The position numbers and the translations under genes were made by a program. Below, piece after piece: positions 20,142 to 29,178 of a DNA stretch of 64,000 nt. The stretch comes from Sporosarcina sp. FSL W8-0480 (lineage in GTDB: Bacteria; Bacillota; Bacilli; Bacillales_A; Planococcaceae), in NCBI RefSeq assembly GCF_037963765.1, contig NZ_CP150166.1:1495501-1559500 (forward strand), in the 5' to 3' direction. The notes under the pieces were generated by a model. It was not told the origin of the DNA and ran no database searches. It was given only the letters and a program-made list of their open reading frames with translations. Numbering within the stretch: the first letter of the stretch is position 1; every line of letters starts with the position of its first letter.

Positions 20142-20337
20142 GGATTGGAGCGAAAGGCGGCGACTCCGAGGGGATTAGCGGGACAGGTGAGACCCCGCAG
20201 CGAAAGCCGTTACGAGCACGAGTGAAAGGATGCCTTAATTTCTGCAAAAAGCGCAGAAATACGGCAAATCGAACGCTTCGCTGTTCGATTGGCTCACCGC
20301 CCGCCCCCCGGAAAGCGTCCGCCTGTAGCGCAAATCC
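20142..20337. repeat. Dispersed hairpin repeat element, copy C, inside the suf operon
   Basis: Starts GGATTGGAGCG and ends GCGCAAATCC, with arms AGGCGGCGACTCC and GGAAAGCGTCCGCCT. Contains GAGACCCCGCAGCG and GGCTCACCGCCCGCCCC of the family. Relative to copies A and B the middle is longer and carries two extra hairpins (ATTTCTGC/GCAGAAAT and AATCGAAC/GTTCGATT). Confidence 0.8.
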
Positions 20338-20381
20338 GCGTATAAATCGTCTGCCGAAAATGAAGGAACGGAGGAATAATG

Positions 20382-21779
20382 ATGGCTAAAAAAATGCCTG
20401 AAATTGGCGATTACAAATATGGTTTCGCAGATAAAGACGTATCTGTTTTCCGTTCGGAACGTGGACTAACACGTGAAATTGTTGAAGAAATCTCTAAAAT
20501 GAAAGAAGAGCCGCAATGGATGTTAGACTACCGTCTAAAATCCCTTGAAATCTTCTACAGCAAACCGATGCCACAATGGGGCGGCGATTTGAATTCATTG
20601 AACTTCGATGAGATCACATATTACGTAAAACCTTCCGAAGCAACAGAACGTTCTTGGGATGAAGTACCTGAAGAAATCAAACGTACCTTTGACAAATTAG
20701 GTATCCCTGAAGCAGAACAAAAATACCTTGCTGGAGTTTCTGCACAATACGAATCAGAAGTTGTTTACCACAACATGAAAGAAGAACTTGAAGACATGGG
20801 TATCGTCTTCAAGGACACAGATTCAGCATTGCGTGAAAACGAAGAGCTATTCAAGAAATATTGGGGAACTGTCATCCCGAATACGGATAACAAATTCGCT
20901 GCTTTGAACTCGGCTGTATGGTCCGGTGGTTCATTCATCTACGTACCACCAGGCATCAAAGTGGATACCCCACTTCAAGCCTACTTCCGTATCAACTCGG
21001 AAAACATGGGGCAATTCGAGCGTACATTGATCGTCGTAGACGAAGGCGCAAGCGTTCACTACGTAGAAGGATGTACAGCACCTGTTTATACAACGAATTC
21101 ACTTCACAGTGCGGTCGTTGAAATCATCATCAAAAAGGATGCTTACTGCCGTTACACAACGATTCAAAACTGGGCAAATAACGTATATAACCTTGTTACG
21201 AAGCGCGCGGTTTGTGAAGCGAATGCTACAATGGAATGGATTGACGGTAACATCGGTTCGAAATTGACGATGAAATATCCGGCTTGTATCCTTAAAGGCG
21301 AAGGTGCACGTGGAATGACACTATCCATCGCTCTTGCTGGTAAAGGCCAACACCAAGACGCTGGTGCGAAAATGATGCACTTGGCGCCAAATACTTCATC
21401 AACAATTGTTTCGAAGTCAATCTCTCAACACGGCGGTAAAGTAACATACCGCGGTGTCGTACACTTTGGTCGTCGTGCAGATGGTGCACGCGCTAACATC
21501 GAATGTGATACGCTAATCATGGATAAATTGTCAACATCCGACACGATCCCATACAACGAAATCATGAACGATAACATTTCACTTGAGCACGAAGCAAAAG
21601 TTTCGAAAGTATCGGAAGAGCAGCTCTTCTACTTGATGAGCCGTGGAATTCCTGAGCTTGAAGCTACTGAAATGATCGTCATGGGCTTCATCGAGCCATT
21701 CACAAAAGAATTGCCAATGGAATACGCAGTAGAGATGAACCGCCTTATCAAGTTCGAAATGGAAGGTTCCATCGGATAA
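20382..21779 (+). CDS. sufB: Fe-S cluster assembly scaffold SufB
   Basis: A 465-residue beta-helix scaffold that with SufC and SufD builds the nascent cluster. Recognisable segments are [28 protein letters not shown], [17 protein letters not shown] [14 protein letters not shown], and the C-terminal [28 protein letters not shown] sits 7 bases before the ATG at 20382 (the ATG at 20379 is 4 bases away). It is last in the suf operon, separated from sufU by repeat copy C; no obvious separate promoter is seen, so it probably relies on read-through of the repeat. Confidence 0.95.
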   Translation: MAKKMPEIGDYKYGFADKDVSVFRSERGLTREIVEEISKMKEEPQWMLDYRLKSLEIFYSKPMPQWGGDLNSLNFDEITYYVKPSEATERSWDEVPEEIKRTFDKLGIPEAEQKYLAGVSAQYESEVVYHNMKEELEDMGIVFKDTDSALRENEELFKKYWGTVIPNTDNKFAALNSAVWSGGSFIYVPPGIKVDTPLQAYFRINSENMGQFERTLIVVDEGASVHYVEGCTAPVYTTNSLHSAVVEIIIKKDAYCRYTTIQNWANNVYNLVTKRAVCEANATMEWIDGNIGSKLTMKYPACILKGEGARGMTLSIALAGKGQHQDAGAKMMHLAPNTSSTIVSKSISQHGGKVTYRGVVHFGRRADGARANIECDTLIMDKLSTSDTIPYNEIMNDNISLEHEAKVSKVSEEQLFYLMSRGIPELEATEMIVMGFIEPFTKELPMEYAVEMNRLIKFEMEGSIG

Positions 21780-21792
21780 TAATGAAACATTC

Positions 21793-21821
21793 AAAACCGC
21801 CTCATTGCAGGCGGTTTTTTT
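21793..21821 (+). terminator. suf operon terminator
   Basis: AAAACCGCC / GGCGGTTTT stem, then T run. Confidence 0.88.
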
Positions 21822-21888
21822 GTATTTACTTACTTTTTAAATTCATAATAGCTTCCATATATTAGTCTACTTTTTACAATCATATTCT

Positions 21889-21935
21889 TTGTCTATATAT
21901 AGATTAAGTGATATAATTATCTTGAATTAAAGATA
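21889..21935 (+). promoter_or_regulatory. Sigma-A promoter overlapped by a MarR/MhqR-like operator
   Basis: TTGTCT (21889-21894), 17 bases, TATAAT (21912-21917), followed directly by TATCTTGAATTAAAGATA (21918-21935), a palindrome with TATCTT/AAGATA arms and a central GAATT. It agrees in 15 of 18 positions with the MhqR-type pattern TATCTCGAATTCGAGATA. A second overlapping palindrome, AATTAAAGATACTTTAATT, covers 21925-21943. A repressor here would cover the transcription start of the dehydrogenase gene. Confidence 0.6.
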
Positions 21936-22010
21936 CTTTAATTTAATTCTTCAATTTCTATTTTAGAAACATCGCAGCAGATTTTTCAACAAAAATAGGA
22001 GGTATGAAGT

Positions 22011-23060
22011 ATGAAAGCAGCAGTATGGTATGGCGAGAAAGACATCCGTGTGGAAGAGCGTGAACTAAAGCCTTTGCAAGACAATGAGGTGACAGTACGC
22101 GTAGCATGGGCAGGTATTTGTGGGTCGGATTTACATGAATATCAAGAGGGCCCGGTATTTATTCCGGTTGAAGAACCTCATGTGTTAACAGGACAACAAG
22201 CACCCCTAACAATGGGACATGAATTTGCTGGCGTCGTCGAAAAAGTAGGGAAAGACGTAACATCGGTCAAAGTAGGGGATCGTGTTGCTGTTAATCCAAT
22301 GTATACATTTGGTAATAAACACGAAGATGTGGATGCATATGATGGCTTCCAATTCATCGGCTTAGGTTCAGATGGTGGATTTGCTAAATATGTAAACGCA
22401 GGTGAAAGCTTTCTTTATAAATTGCCGGAAGGTATGTCATTACAAGACGGCGCATTAGTTGAACCAACAGCTGTTGCTGTACAAGCAGTTAAAGAAGGAA
22501 ATATGCAGTTTGGTGATACAGTAGCAGTATTTGGTGCTGGCCCAATCGGGTTGCTTACGATAATCGCTGCAAAAGCAGCGGGTGCAAGCAAGATTTTCGC
22601 ATTTGACCTGTCTGAAGACCGCCTGCAGAAAGCTAAAGAACTTGGAGCGACACATGTATTCAATTCAGGACAAGTTGACCCTGTGCAAGCCATTAAAGAA
22701 GTTGTGCCTCATGGTGTAGATGTAGCATTTGAAGTTGCCGGTGTTGCACCGACATTCAAACAAGCAATTGACGCAACACGTGCACGTGGAACAATGGTCA
22801 TCGTATCAATCTTTGCTCGTCCGATTGAATGGAATCCAATGCAATTGACGAATACTGGCGTTAAAGTTACATCGACGATTGCCTATACACCAACTACATT
22901 CCAACAAACGGTTGACTTAATCGGCACGGGGCAGTTGAAACCACAAGGCATTATCACATCTGAAATCGAGTTAGATGATATTGTTGATAAAGGCTTCGAA
23001 GCTCTAACGAATGATAAAACACAATCAAAAATTTTAGTGAAATTAAGCGGAGAAATGTAA
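22011..23060 (+). CDS. Zinc-type alcohol dehydrogenase, (R,R)-butanediol dehydrogenase-like
   Basis: A 349-residue MDR-family dehydrogenase most like 2,3-butanediol/acetoin dehydrogenases. Catalytic Zn ligands are visible (CGSDLHEY and GHEFAGVVEKVG with the downstream EPTAVAVQAV) and the NAD site is GAGPIGLLTIIAAKAAGA. The structural-zinc lobe that normally has four Cys is replaced by VNPMYTFGNKHEDVDAYDGF, which has none. ATAGGAGGT precedes the ATG. It stands alone between terminators, behind the MarR-like operator. Butanediol specificity is a family inference; sorbitol- or threonine-type activity is possible. Confidence 0.78.
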   Translation: MKAAVWYGEKDIRVEERELKPLQDNEVTVRVAWAGICGSDLHEYQEGPVFIPVEEPHVLTGQQAPLTMGHEFAGVVEKVGKDVTSVKVGDRVAVNPMYTFGNKHEDVDAYDGFQFIGLGSDGGFAKYVNAGESFLYKLPEGMSLQDGALVEPTAVAVQAVKEGNMQFGDTVAVFGAGPIGLLTIIAAKAAGASKIFAFDLSEDRLQKAKELGATHVFNSGQVDPVQAIKEVVPHGVDVAFEVAGVAPTFKQAIDATRARGTMVIVSIFARPIEWNPMQLTNTGVKVTSTIAYTPTTFQQTVDLIGTGQLKPQGIITSEIELDDIVDKGFEALTNDKTQSKILVKLSGEM

Positions 23061-23074
23061 TACTCTCTGTAATG

Positions 23075-23103
23075 AGGCAGCCAACTTCGGCTGTCTTTTT
23101 TTG
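23075..23103 (+). terminator. Terminator after the dehydrogenase gene
   Basis: GGCAGCC / GGCTGTC stem and loop, then TTTTTTT. Confidence 0.8.
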
Positions 23104-23121
23104 ATAAAAGTAATATGCTCT

Positions 23122-23632
23122 GCGCTCAAGAATTGCGATTCGCGCTCAAGAATCGCGAACCGCGCTCAAGAATCGTGCTCTGCGCTCAAGAATTGCGATC
23201 AGCGCTCAAGAAGTACGATTCGCGCTCAAGAATCGTGCTCCGCGCTCAAGAATCGCGAACCGCGCTCAAGAATTGCGATTCGCGCTCAAGAATCGTGCTC
23301 TACGCTCAAGAATCGTGCTCTACGCTCAAGAATCGTGCTCCGCGCTCAAGAATCGTGCTCCACGCTCAAGAATTGCGATCCGCGCTCAAGAATTGCGATC
23401 CGCGCTCAAGAATCGTGAACCGCGCTCAAGAATCGCGAACCGCGCTCAAGAATTGCGATTCGCGCTCAAGAATTGCGATCCGCGCTCAAGAATCGTTCTC
23501 CGCGCTCAAGAATTGCGATTCGCGCTCAAGAATCATGCTCCGCGTTCAAGAATTGCGATTCGCGCTCAAGAATCGTACTCCCCGCTCAAGAATCATAATC
23601 CGCGCTCAAGAAGTACATTCCGCGCTCAAGAA
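23122..23632. repeat. Tandem array of 26 units, exact 20-bp period, core GCGCTCAAGAA
   Basis: GCGCTCAAGAA or a one-base variant starts every 20 bases from 23122 to 23622 with no indel. The 9-base part between cores falls into a few classes (TTGCGATTC, TTGCGATCC, TCGCGAACC, TCGTGCTCC and variants). Adjacent classes often form short palindromes across a core (CGATTC...GAATCG). All three forward frames stay open in places because the period is not a multiple of three, but there is no ribosome site and no stable protein. It occupies most of the 702-base gap between the dehydrogenase and the yunE-like gene. Confidence 0.95.
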
Positions 23633-23762
23633 GGCAAGCACTGCGAAAAAAAGCAAGCCTTCGGGACTCTAAACAAGATGCAAAATGGCAGATTCACACT
23701 TTAGACATATGCTATGATTGAATTGCACCTCGGCAGCTTGACTTTTTTGAGGAGGAATCAGT

Positions 23763-24587
23763 ATGGCGTATATATTGTTGGCTATTATTGGTGCAATATC
23801 GGGCATAATGGGTTCGATTGTCGGGCTTGGGGGCGGCACGATTCTCGTTCCATTGACATTATTAGTTGGTATTAATCTCGGTTGGATTCCGGGCATCACT
23901 CCGCAAAGCGTAGTCGGGATTTCAGTCATTATGATGATCTTCAACGGTCTATCTTCAACCCTATCACATATGAAAGGGAAGACGGTTGATTTCAGGACGG
24001 GCTGGATCTTTTTCGCAGGCTCTATACCTGGTTTGATAATTGGTGCATTTGTGAATAAAGGAATTGACTTGCAATCATTTAATCTATATTTTGGCATTTT
24101 GCTTATTGTCCTTTCTATCCTTTTGCTTACACGTAAATATTTGAAGCCGATCAGATGGTTTGTAGATCATGGAAAACCGATTACATTTATTGATAAGAAT
24201 GGAGAAACTCATGTATACGGGTATCCAATCTGGGTTGCACTCATTCTGACATTTATCATCGGATTTGCTTCCGGCCTATTCGGCATTGGAGGAGGCACGA
24301 TGATTGTACCTGCACTTATTCTATTATTTTTATTCCCGCCACATGTGGCAGTGGGGACGTCAATGTTCATCGTCTTTCTTTCAGCGATTGCGAACTCCGC
24401 CACCCATATTTCATTAGGGCATGTCCCTTGGCTCTATGCTCTTCCGGTCATACCCGGCGCCTATATCGGCGGAATGATTGGAACGAAGTTAAATAAGAAG
24501 ATGAATTCAGATACATTAGTTCTCGTTTTACGAATCATGCTATTGTTATTTGGAATAAGATCGATTATTGAAGGAATTTGGGGATAA
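23763..24587 (+). CDS. yunE: TauE/SafE-family sulfite/anion exporter, YunE-like
   Basis: A 274-residue membrane protein with about eight hydrophobic segments and the two internally repeated TauE/SafE motifs (GSIVGLGGGTILVPL near the N-terminus and GLFGIGGGTMIVPAL in the second half). Family members export sulfite, sulfoacetate or related anions, but many are uncharacterised. GAGGAGGA precedes the ATG. The yunD-like gene begins 3 bases after the stop, as in B. subtilis, so they are co-transcribed. Confidence 0.85.
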   Translation: MAYILLAIIGAISGIMGSIVGLGGGTILVPLTLLVGINLGWIPGITPQSVVGISVIMMIFNGLSSTLSHMKGKTVDFRTGWIFFAGSIPGLIIGAFVNKGIDLQSFNLYFGILLIVLSILLLTRKYLKPIRWFVDHGKPITFIDKNGETHVYGYPIWVALILTFIIGFASGLFGIGGGTMIVPALILLFLFPPHVAVGTSMFIVFLSAIANSATHISLGHVPWLYALPVIPGAYIGGMIGTKLNKKMNSDTLVLVLRIMLLLFGIRSIIEGIWG

Positions 24588-24590
24588 ACA

Positions 24591-25958
24591 ATGCAAAACT
24601 CTTTGGAGAAAATTCATCTTTATCATACGAATGATGTCCACAGCCATTTCGACAGTTGGCCACAAATTAGTAGATTTCTCCGCTCCGAAAGAGAAAAGCA
24701 TGAAGCGGGAAAGGAAGCCTGTTTTTTATTCGACATTGGTGACCATGTTGACCGTTCACATCCATTTACGGAAGGGACGATTGGCAAAGGGAATATTACC
24801 TTATTGAACCATGCGGGATACGATGCAGTGACAATTGGAAACAATGAAGGGATTACAATGTCAAAAAAGGCATTAACGAATCTTTATGAGGGCGCGGAGT
24901 TTGACGTAATCCTATGTAATTTGAAAGAAACAGATGGCTCCATTCCAAATTGGTTGGAGCCTTATCAAATATATGAAACTGAAAAAGGTACTCGAATCGG
25001 AGTCATTGGTGCAACGGCAATGTATACGGAATTTTATCAGCGACTTGGCTGGCGAATCGAAGAACCAAGGAAAGCGATACAAAGTATTGTTCATCAAGTC
25101 CAAGATGAAACGGATGTCATCGTCTGTTTGTCCCATTTAGGGATTCATGAGGATAGATTGTTGGCGGAAGAGTGCAAACAAATTGATGTCATCTTAGGGG
25201 CACATACCCACCATTTATTTATGGAAGGCGAGCTTGTGAATGAAACTCTCCTAACAGCAACTGGGAAATTTGCGGAATATGTAGGCCATATTACGATATC
25301 CTTGGATGAATCCAAAAGGGTTATCGGAAAAAAGGCTGAAGTGATTCATGTGAATAAAATGGAGCTGCTCAAAGAGGATGTAAAAGCCGTCAATACATTG
25401 ATCAGTGCTGGAAACGAGGCAATGGAGGAAAAGGTGTTTTACAATGCCGAGCCGCTTAAACAGCAGCTGTTCAAAGAAAGCTCACTTTCATCGTTTTTTG
25501 GCAGGGCTATGATCGAATACACAGATGCGGATTGCGCCATGTTCAATGCGGGTATTTTCTTAAGTAGCCTTGAAAAGGGATGGGTGACGAAGCGCCAATT
25601 GCATTCAATGCTTCCTCACCCGATCAATCCATGTGTAATTTCGCTTAGCGGAAGTGAATTACTTGAAGTTTACACTCTTGCCCAGAACAAGGAGTGGCCA
25701 AAGCTCGAAATCAAAGGACTCGGTTTCCGCGGTACGCTTATGGGGAAGATGATTTTTGAAAGATTATACAAAAATAAACAAGGTGAACTATTTGCCGGAA
25801 ATCGGCAAGTAGTCCCAAGTGAATCATACAAGCTTGCTACACTCGATATGTTCACATTCGGTTTCTTCTTTCCGTCATTGCAACAGGCAGAAAAAGAATA
25901 TTATATGCCGGAGTTGATACGAGATCTCGTCGGTTGGTATGGAAAGCAGAAGGCATAA
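24591..25958 (+). CDS. yunD: Metallophosphatase / 5'-nucleotidase family protein, YunD-like
   Basis: A 455-residue protein of the 5'-nucleotidase/UshA superfamily with a calcineurin-type metallophosphatase domain (YHTNDVHSHFDSW, DIGDHVDRSHP, GNNEG, LSHLGIHED and GAHTHH) and a C-terminal nucleotidase domain. Unlike secreted UshA it has no signal peptide, so it is cytosolic, as for B. subtilis YunD. The substrate is probably a nucleotide or related phosphoester. Directly downstream of yunE. Confidence 0.85.
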   Translation: MQNSLEKIHLYHTNDVHSHFDSWPQISRFLRSEREKHEAGKEACFLFDIGDHVDRSHPFTEGTIGKGNITLLNHAGYDAVTIGNNEGITMSKKALTNLYEGAEFDVILCNLKETDGSIPNWLEPYQIYETEKGTRIGVIGATAMYTEFYQRLGWRIEEPRKAIQSIVHQVQDETDVIVCLSHLGIHEDRLLAEECKQIDVILGAHTHHLFMEGELVNETLLTATGKFAEYVGHITISLDESKRVIGKKAEVIHVNKMELLKEDVKAVNTLISAGNEAMEEKVFYNAEPLKQQLFKESSLSSFFGRAMIEYTDADCAMFNAGIFLSSLEKGWVTKRQLHSMLPHPINPCVISLSGSELLEVYTLAQNKEWPKLEIKGLGFRGTLMGKMIFERLYKNKQGELFAGNRQVVPSESYKLATLDMFTFGFFFPSLQQAEKEYYMPELIRDLVGWYGKQKA

Positions 25959-26032
25959 CAGACCATTAATATGAATAGTTGTCAAGAATGAACGGCCCCT
26001 AAACTGCATAATATCATGTAGGAGGGGTCGTT

Positions 26033-26851
26033 TTGAGATTTTATGGGCAAGCGCCTCACAAATACTATAGGAGAAATCGTTACCGAGCCCCACAGCATCG
26101 TGGCGGGCCACCACGTAAACGCAGATGGTTTCCGATTATCTTCCCGGCAATTATACTCACTGTCGCCCTTTTTGTTTACTACGTCAATTCAAAACTCACT
26201 CCCATTTATACTTTATATGCCGAGACCCAAACAGAAAGAATCGCCGCACATGTCATCACCCAGGCCATCAAATCACGTTCAACAGTTATCTATGATACCA
26301 ATGAAATCATACAAAATGTTCCAACTGAATCTTCCGGAATGGTGACAAATACACTGAATACTGAAATCATCAGAAGAACAATGGCTGAAATCCAAGGGTT
26401 GATCGAATCGCATTTGGAAATGGCGGAAAACGGAAATTTGGAAATGCTGCCACTCAGTGAAGATATCGAATACGACCCCGATAAGATGGAGAAAGATGGT
26501 GGAGTAGTATTCTTTGTTCCGTTAGGGCAGGCATTGGATCTGCCGATGCTTGGAAACTTCGGACCGAAAATTCCGATTAAGTTTCATGTCATTGGTGAAG
26601 TTCAGACAGATGTAGAAACGTTGGTAACAGAGTTTGGAATAAATAACGCAATCGTAGAAGTGAATGTATTAGTGACGGTGAATGTGCAGATCATCGTCCC
26701 GTTGGCTACTCAAAGAACCGTAGTAAAACAAAGAATTCCAGTTGCTATCGGATTGCTTCAAAGCCCTATCCCGCAAATCTACAATGGGGGAGGCGGAAAT
26801 GCTCCGCAAATAGAGATTCCGTTTCCGGTTAAAGGCAGTGGCGGCCAATAA
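26033..26851 (+). CDS. yunB: Sporulation protein YunB
   Basis: A 272-residue protein with a basic N-terminus, one membrane segment at about residues 29-48 (FPIIFPAIILTVALFVYYV) and an extracytoplasmic domain. The order TauE-YunD-YunB and the sequence fit YunB, a sporulation protein of the mother-cell programme in Bacillus. It starts with TTG at 26033, 6 bases after GGAGGGG. No clear sigma-E promoter could be fitted upstream. Its presence supports a spore-forming host. Confidence 0.8.
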   Translation: MRFYGQAPHKYYRRNRYRAPQHRGGPPRKRRWFPIIFPAIILTVALFVYYVNSKLTPIYTLYAETQTERIAAHVITQAIKSRSTVIYDTNEIIQNVPTESSGMVTNTLNTEIIRRTMAEIQGLIESHLEMAENGNLEMLPLSEDIEYDPDKMEKDGGVVFFVPLGQALDLPMLGNFGPKIPIKFHVIGEVQTDVETLVTEFGINNAIVEVNVLVTVNVQIIVPLATQRTVVKQRIPVAIGLLQSPIPQIYNGGGGNAPQIEIPFPVKGSGGQ

Positions 26852-26905
26852 AAGGGGTTGAAAAACTTTCCGTTTACTGATAAGCTTGTACAACAAGAGG
26901 AACAC

Positions 26906-27080
26906 CGATTAGGTAGAGGCTGCAAAGCTTATTAGTAACGGACGTTAGATTGGCATCAATGACCGCCCGTGAAAGGAAGTTTTGCCGAAGTAGAAACTGG
27001 ATTGCCAATCCACTTCTGCTGGGGTCATTTCGAATAGGAATGACACTGTCATGCGAAATTGCATGATGAGCTACAGATCG
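26906..27080 (+). promoter_or_regulatory. Lysine riboswitch (L-box)
   Basis: The L-box series is present: GGTAGAGGCTGC, AGTAACGG, GTGAAAGGAAG, TTGCCGAAG, CTGCTGGGGTCATTTC with its pairing partner GAATGACACTGTCATGC, and GATGAGCTAC closing on GGTAG. The outer P1 stem pairs CGAT..GTAG with CTAC..ATCG. A terminator follows 50 bases later. It lies in the 480-base gap between yunB and the NhaC-family gene. Confidence 0.9.
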
Positions 27081-27130
27081 TACGTTAGATAAAACATGCT
27101 ATATTATCTTTCAAACGAATCGTAGAATAA

Positions 27131-27180
27131 GCCGACACCTGATACACTTACAAAGTGTAATGGGTGTCGGTTTTTTTCTT
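27131..27180 (+). terminator. Lysine-riboswitch terminator
   Basis: A long stem: GCCGACACC pairs with GGTGTCGG around an inner ATACACTT/AAGTGTAAT stem, then TTTTTTT. It is the expression platform of the L-box. Confidence 0.9.
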
Positions 27181-27331
27181 ATAGCTTAGGGCGCTAACTA
27201 AAACAGTCATTATTTGGTTATGCTATACGGTATAGAGTGCCTTCAGCAGTTTCACCATTGACTTACATCTGCGCCCTTCGCTTTTGCTCGTTACCTTGTT
27301 CTTCAATTCAAAAAAATTGGAGGAAATTAGT

Positions 27332-28915
27332 ATGATAGGCACTTGGGTTTCAATTTTACCGCCACTCGTGGCAATTATTATGGTATTGGCTACAAAAAGG
27401 GTCCTTTTATCACTTGGATCCGGCATTTTGACGGCTGCACTATTGGTAGCGAGTTTTTCACCGGTAGAGACGTTGAAAAATCTTTGGACAGCAATGATTG
27501 TGTCGTTTTGGGCAGATGGTGGATTGAATACTTACAACATTTATATAATGGTGTTCATCTTACTATTAGGGATCATTACAGCACTTGTCAGTTTGTCTGG
27601 AGGAAGCCGAGCGTTCGCCGAATGGGCAATCCGCCGTATCAAAACGCGTCGTGGTGCAAAGCTTCTAACAGTCTTGTTAGGCATTCTGATTTTTGTAGAT
27701 GATTATTTTAATGCATTGGCAGTAGGCCAGATTGCACGTCCAATTACGGATCAGCATCGTATTTCTCGTGCGAAATTAGCTTATTTTATCGATTCAACAT
27801 CCGCTCCTATTTGCGTGATTTCACCGATTTCGAGTTGGGGAGCATTTTTGATTGGTCAATTGGCCCTTATTATAGGTACAACTGCTGCGGTTAGCTATTC
27901 GCCATTATCAGCCTTTTTAATGATGGCGCCGATGAATTTCTATGCACTGACTACATTGGCAATGGTATTTTTCTTCGCATGGTCGAATGTTGATTTCTTT
28001 GAGATGAAAAAGCATGAAAAGAAAGCGCAAGAAACCGGTCAATTATTTAATCCGAATAAAGAGATTCCTGGTCAGCTGAAGGAAGATTTCCCCGTCCATT
28101 CCTATGGACGAGTAACAGACCTGATTGCTCCTATTCTTACTTTGGTTGTAGTGACGCTTAGTATGATGGTTTGGACTGGTTATCGAATTGGTGGTTCGAT
28201 GAGTGTTTGGACCATTTTCGAAAATACGGATGTTCCATTGTCATTGATGACAGGTGGCCTTGTAGCAACACTACTTGCAGTCATTCTTTATATATCCCAA
28301 AAGGGTAAGAATGAGACGGCTTCCATCGGACTTATCGGCAAAGCGTTTATCAGCGGAATAAAAGCAATGATGCCAGCGATTCTCATCCTCATATTTGCAT
28401 GGGCATTAACACACCTGATCGGCGTTCTTGAAACAGGACTATTTTTATCAAATGCAGTCGAACAGTCAAATGTACCTGTTCAATTTCTGCCGGTAATAAT
28501 GTTTGTACTTGCGGGATTAATGGCCTTTTCGACAGGTACGTCTTGGGGCTCGTTCGGTATCCTTTTACCGATTGCGGGAACGATTATGATCAATGCCGAG
28601 CCTGAACTGCTTCTACCTTCATTAGCTGCTGTCCTTGCTGGTGCTGTATTCGGTGACCATTGTTCACCAATATCCGATACGACCATTTTATCATCGACAG
28701 GAGCAGGTTCGAATCATATGGACCATGTTTCCACCCAGCTCCCATATGCATTGATTGCTGCCGGAATTTCAACAATCGGTTACTTGATTCTTGGAGTAAC
28801 AGGTTCGATTTGGATAGGATTAGGAGCTGTCATAATTGCTACAGCCGCCTTATTTATTCTATGGACTTCAAAACGTAATAAATCAGAAATGAACATTACA
28901 ACATTAGCTAAGTAA
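27332..28915 (+). CDS. NhaC-family transporter under lysine riboswitch control (candidate lysine transporter)
   Basis: A 527-residue membrane protein with about 11-12 hydrophobic segments of the NhaC/Na+:H+ antiporter superfamily (ILIFVDDYFNALAVGQIARP, TSAPICVISPISSWGAF, STGTSWGSFGILLPIAG and FGDHCSPISDTTILSS). The lysine riboswitch upstream argues that it moves lysine; NhaC-superfamily genes behind L-boxes have been predicted as lysine transporters by comparative genomics. The start at 27332 follows TTGGAGGAA; the upstream in-frame start at 27284 has no ribosome site. Family certain, lysine role inferred from the RNA. Confidence 0.85.
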   Translation: MIGTWVSILPPLVAIIMVLATKRVLLSLGSGILTAALLVASFSPVETLKNLWTAMIVSFWADGGLNTYNIYIMVFILLLGIITALVSLSGGSRAFAEWAIRRIKTRRGAKLLTVLLGILIFVDDYFNALAVGQIARPITDQHRISRAKLAYFIDSTSAPICVISPISSWGAFLIGQLALIIGTTAAVSYSPLSAFLMMAPMNFYALTTLAMVFFFAWSNVDFFEMKKHEKKAQETGQLFNPNKEIPGQLKEDFPVHSYGRVTDLIAPILTLVVVTLSMMVWTGYRIGGSMSVWTIFENTDVPLSLMTGGLVATLLAVILYISQKGKNETASIGLIGKAFISGIKAMMPAILILIFAWALTHLIGVLETGLFLSNAVEQSNVPVQFLPVIMFVLAGLMAFSTGTSWGSFGILLPIAGTIMINAEPELLLPSLAAVLAGAVFGDHCSPISDTTILSSTGAGSNHMDHVSTQLPYALIAAGISTIGYLILGVTGSIWIGLGAVIIATAALFILWTSKRNKSEMNITTLAK

Positions 28916-28917
28916 AT

Positions 28918-28962
28918 AAAAAACAGGTGAAGGATTTAACTCTCCTTCACCTGTTTTTTTGT
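28918..28962 (+). terminator. Terminator after the NhaC-family gene
   Basis: AAACAGGTGAAGGA / TCCTTCACCTGTTT 14-bp stem with T run. Confidence 0.9.
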
Positions 28963-29081
28963 ATTCCCTAACAAGTATAATACGAGTTTATCAAACATAA
29001 TTTGTGTTACTGATTATTATAACTATTGGGATATCGTCTCAGAAGTACTTATCTCTGTGCATTTCAACAATAATAAATATT

Positions 29082-29110
29082 TTGACAACAGTAGTCTGGG
29101 CGATTATACT
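29082..29110 (+). promoter_or_regulatory. Strong sigma-A promoter for the NSS transporter
   Basis: TTGACA, 17-base spacer, TATACT: near-consensus, 70 bases before the coding start. Confidence 0.8.
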
Positions 29111-29178
29111 AATTTATAAGATTATAATAATCTGAAGATAGTAAAAAATAACAGAATACATGTAAAGGGGGATTTATT

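Noticed and set aside
23122..23632. CRISPR array
   Set aside because: The repeat core is only 11 bases, spacers are 9 bases and recur many times, and no cas genes are present.
23101..23704. Three overlapping open frames (105, 185 and 143 residues) through the 20-bp array
   Set aside because: They exist in all three forward frames because the 20-bp unit has no stop in most registers; no ribosome site, and the products are pure repeat translation.
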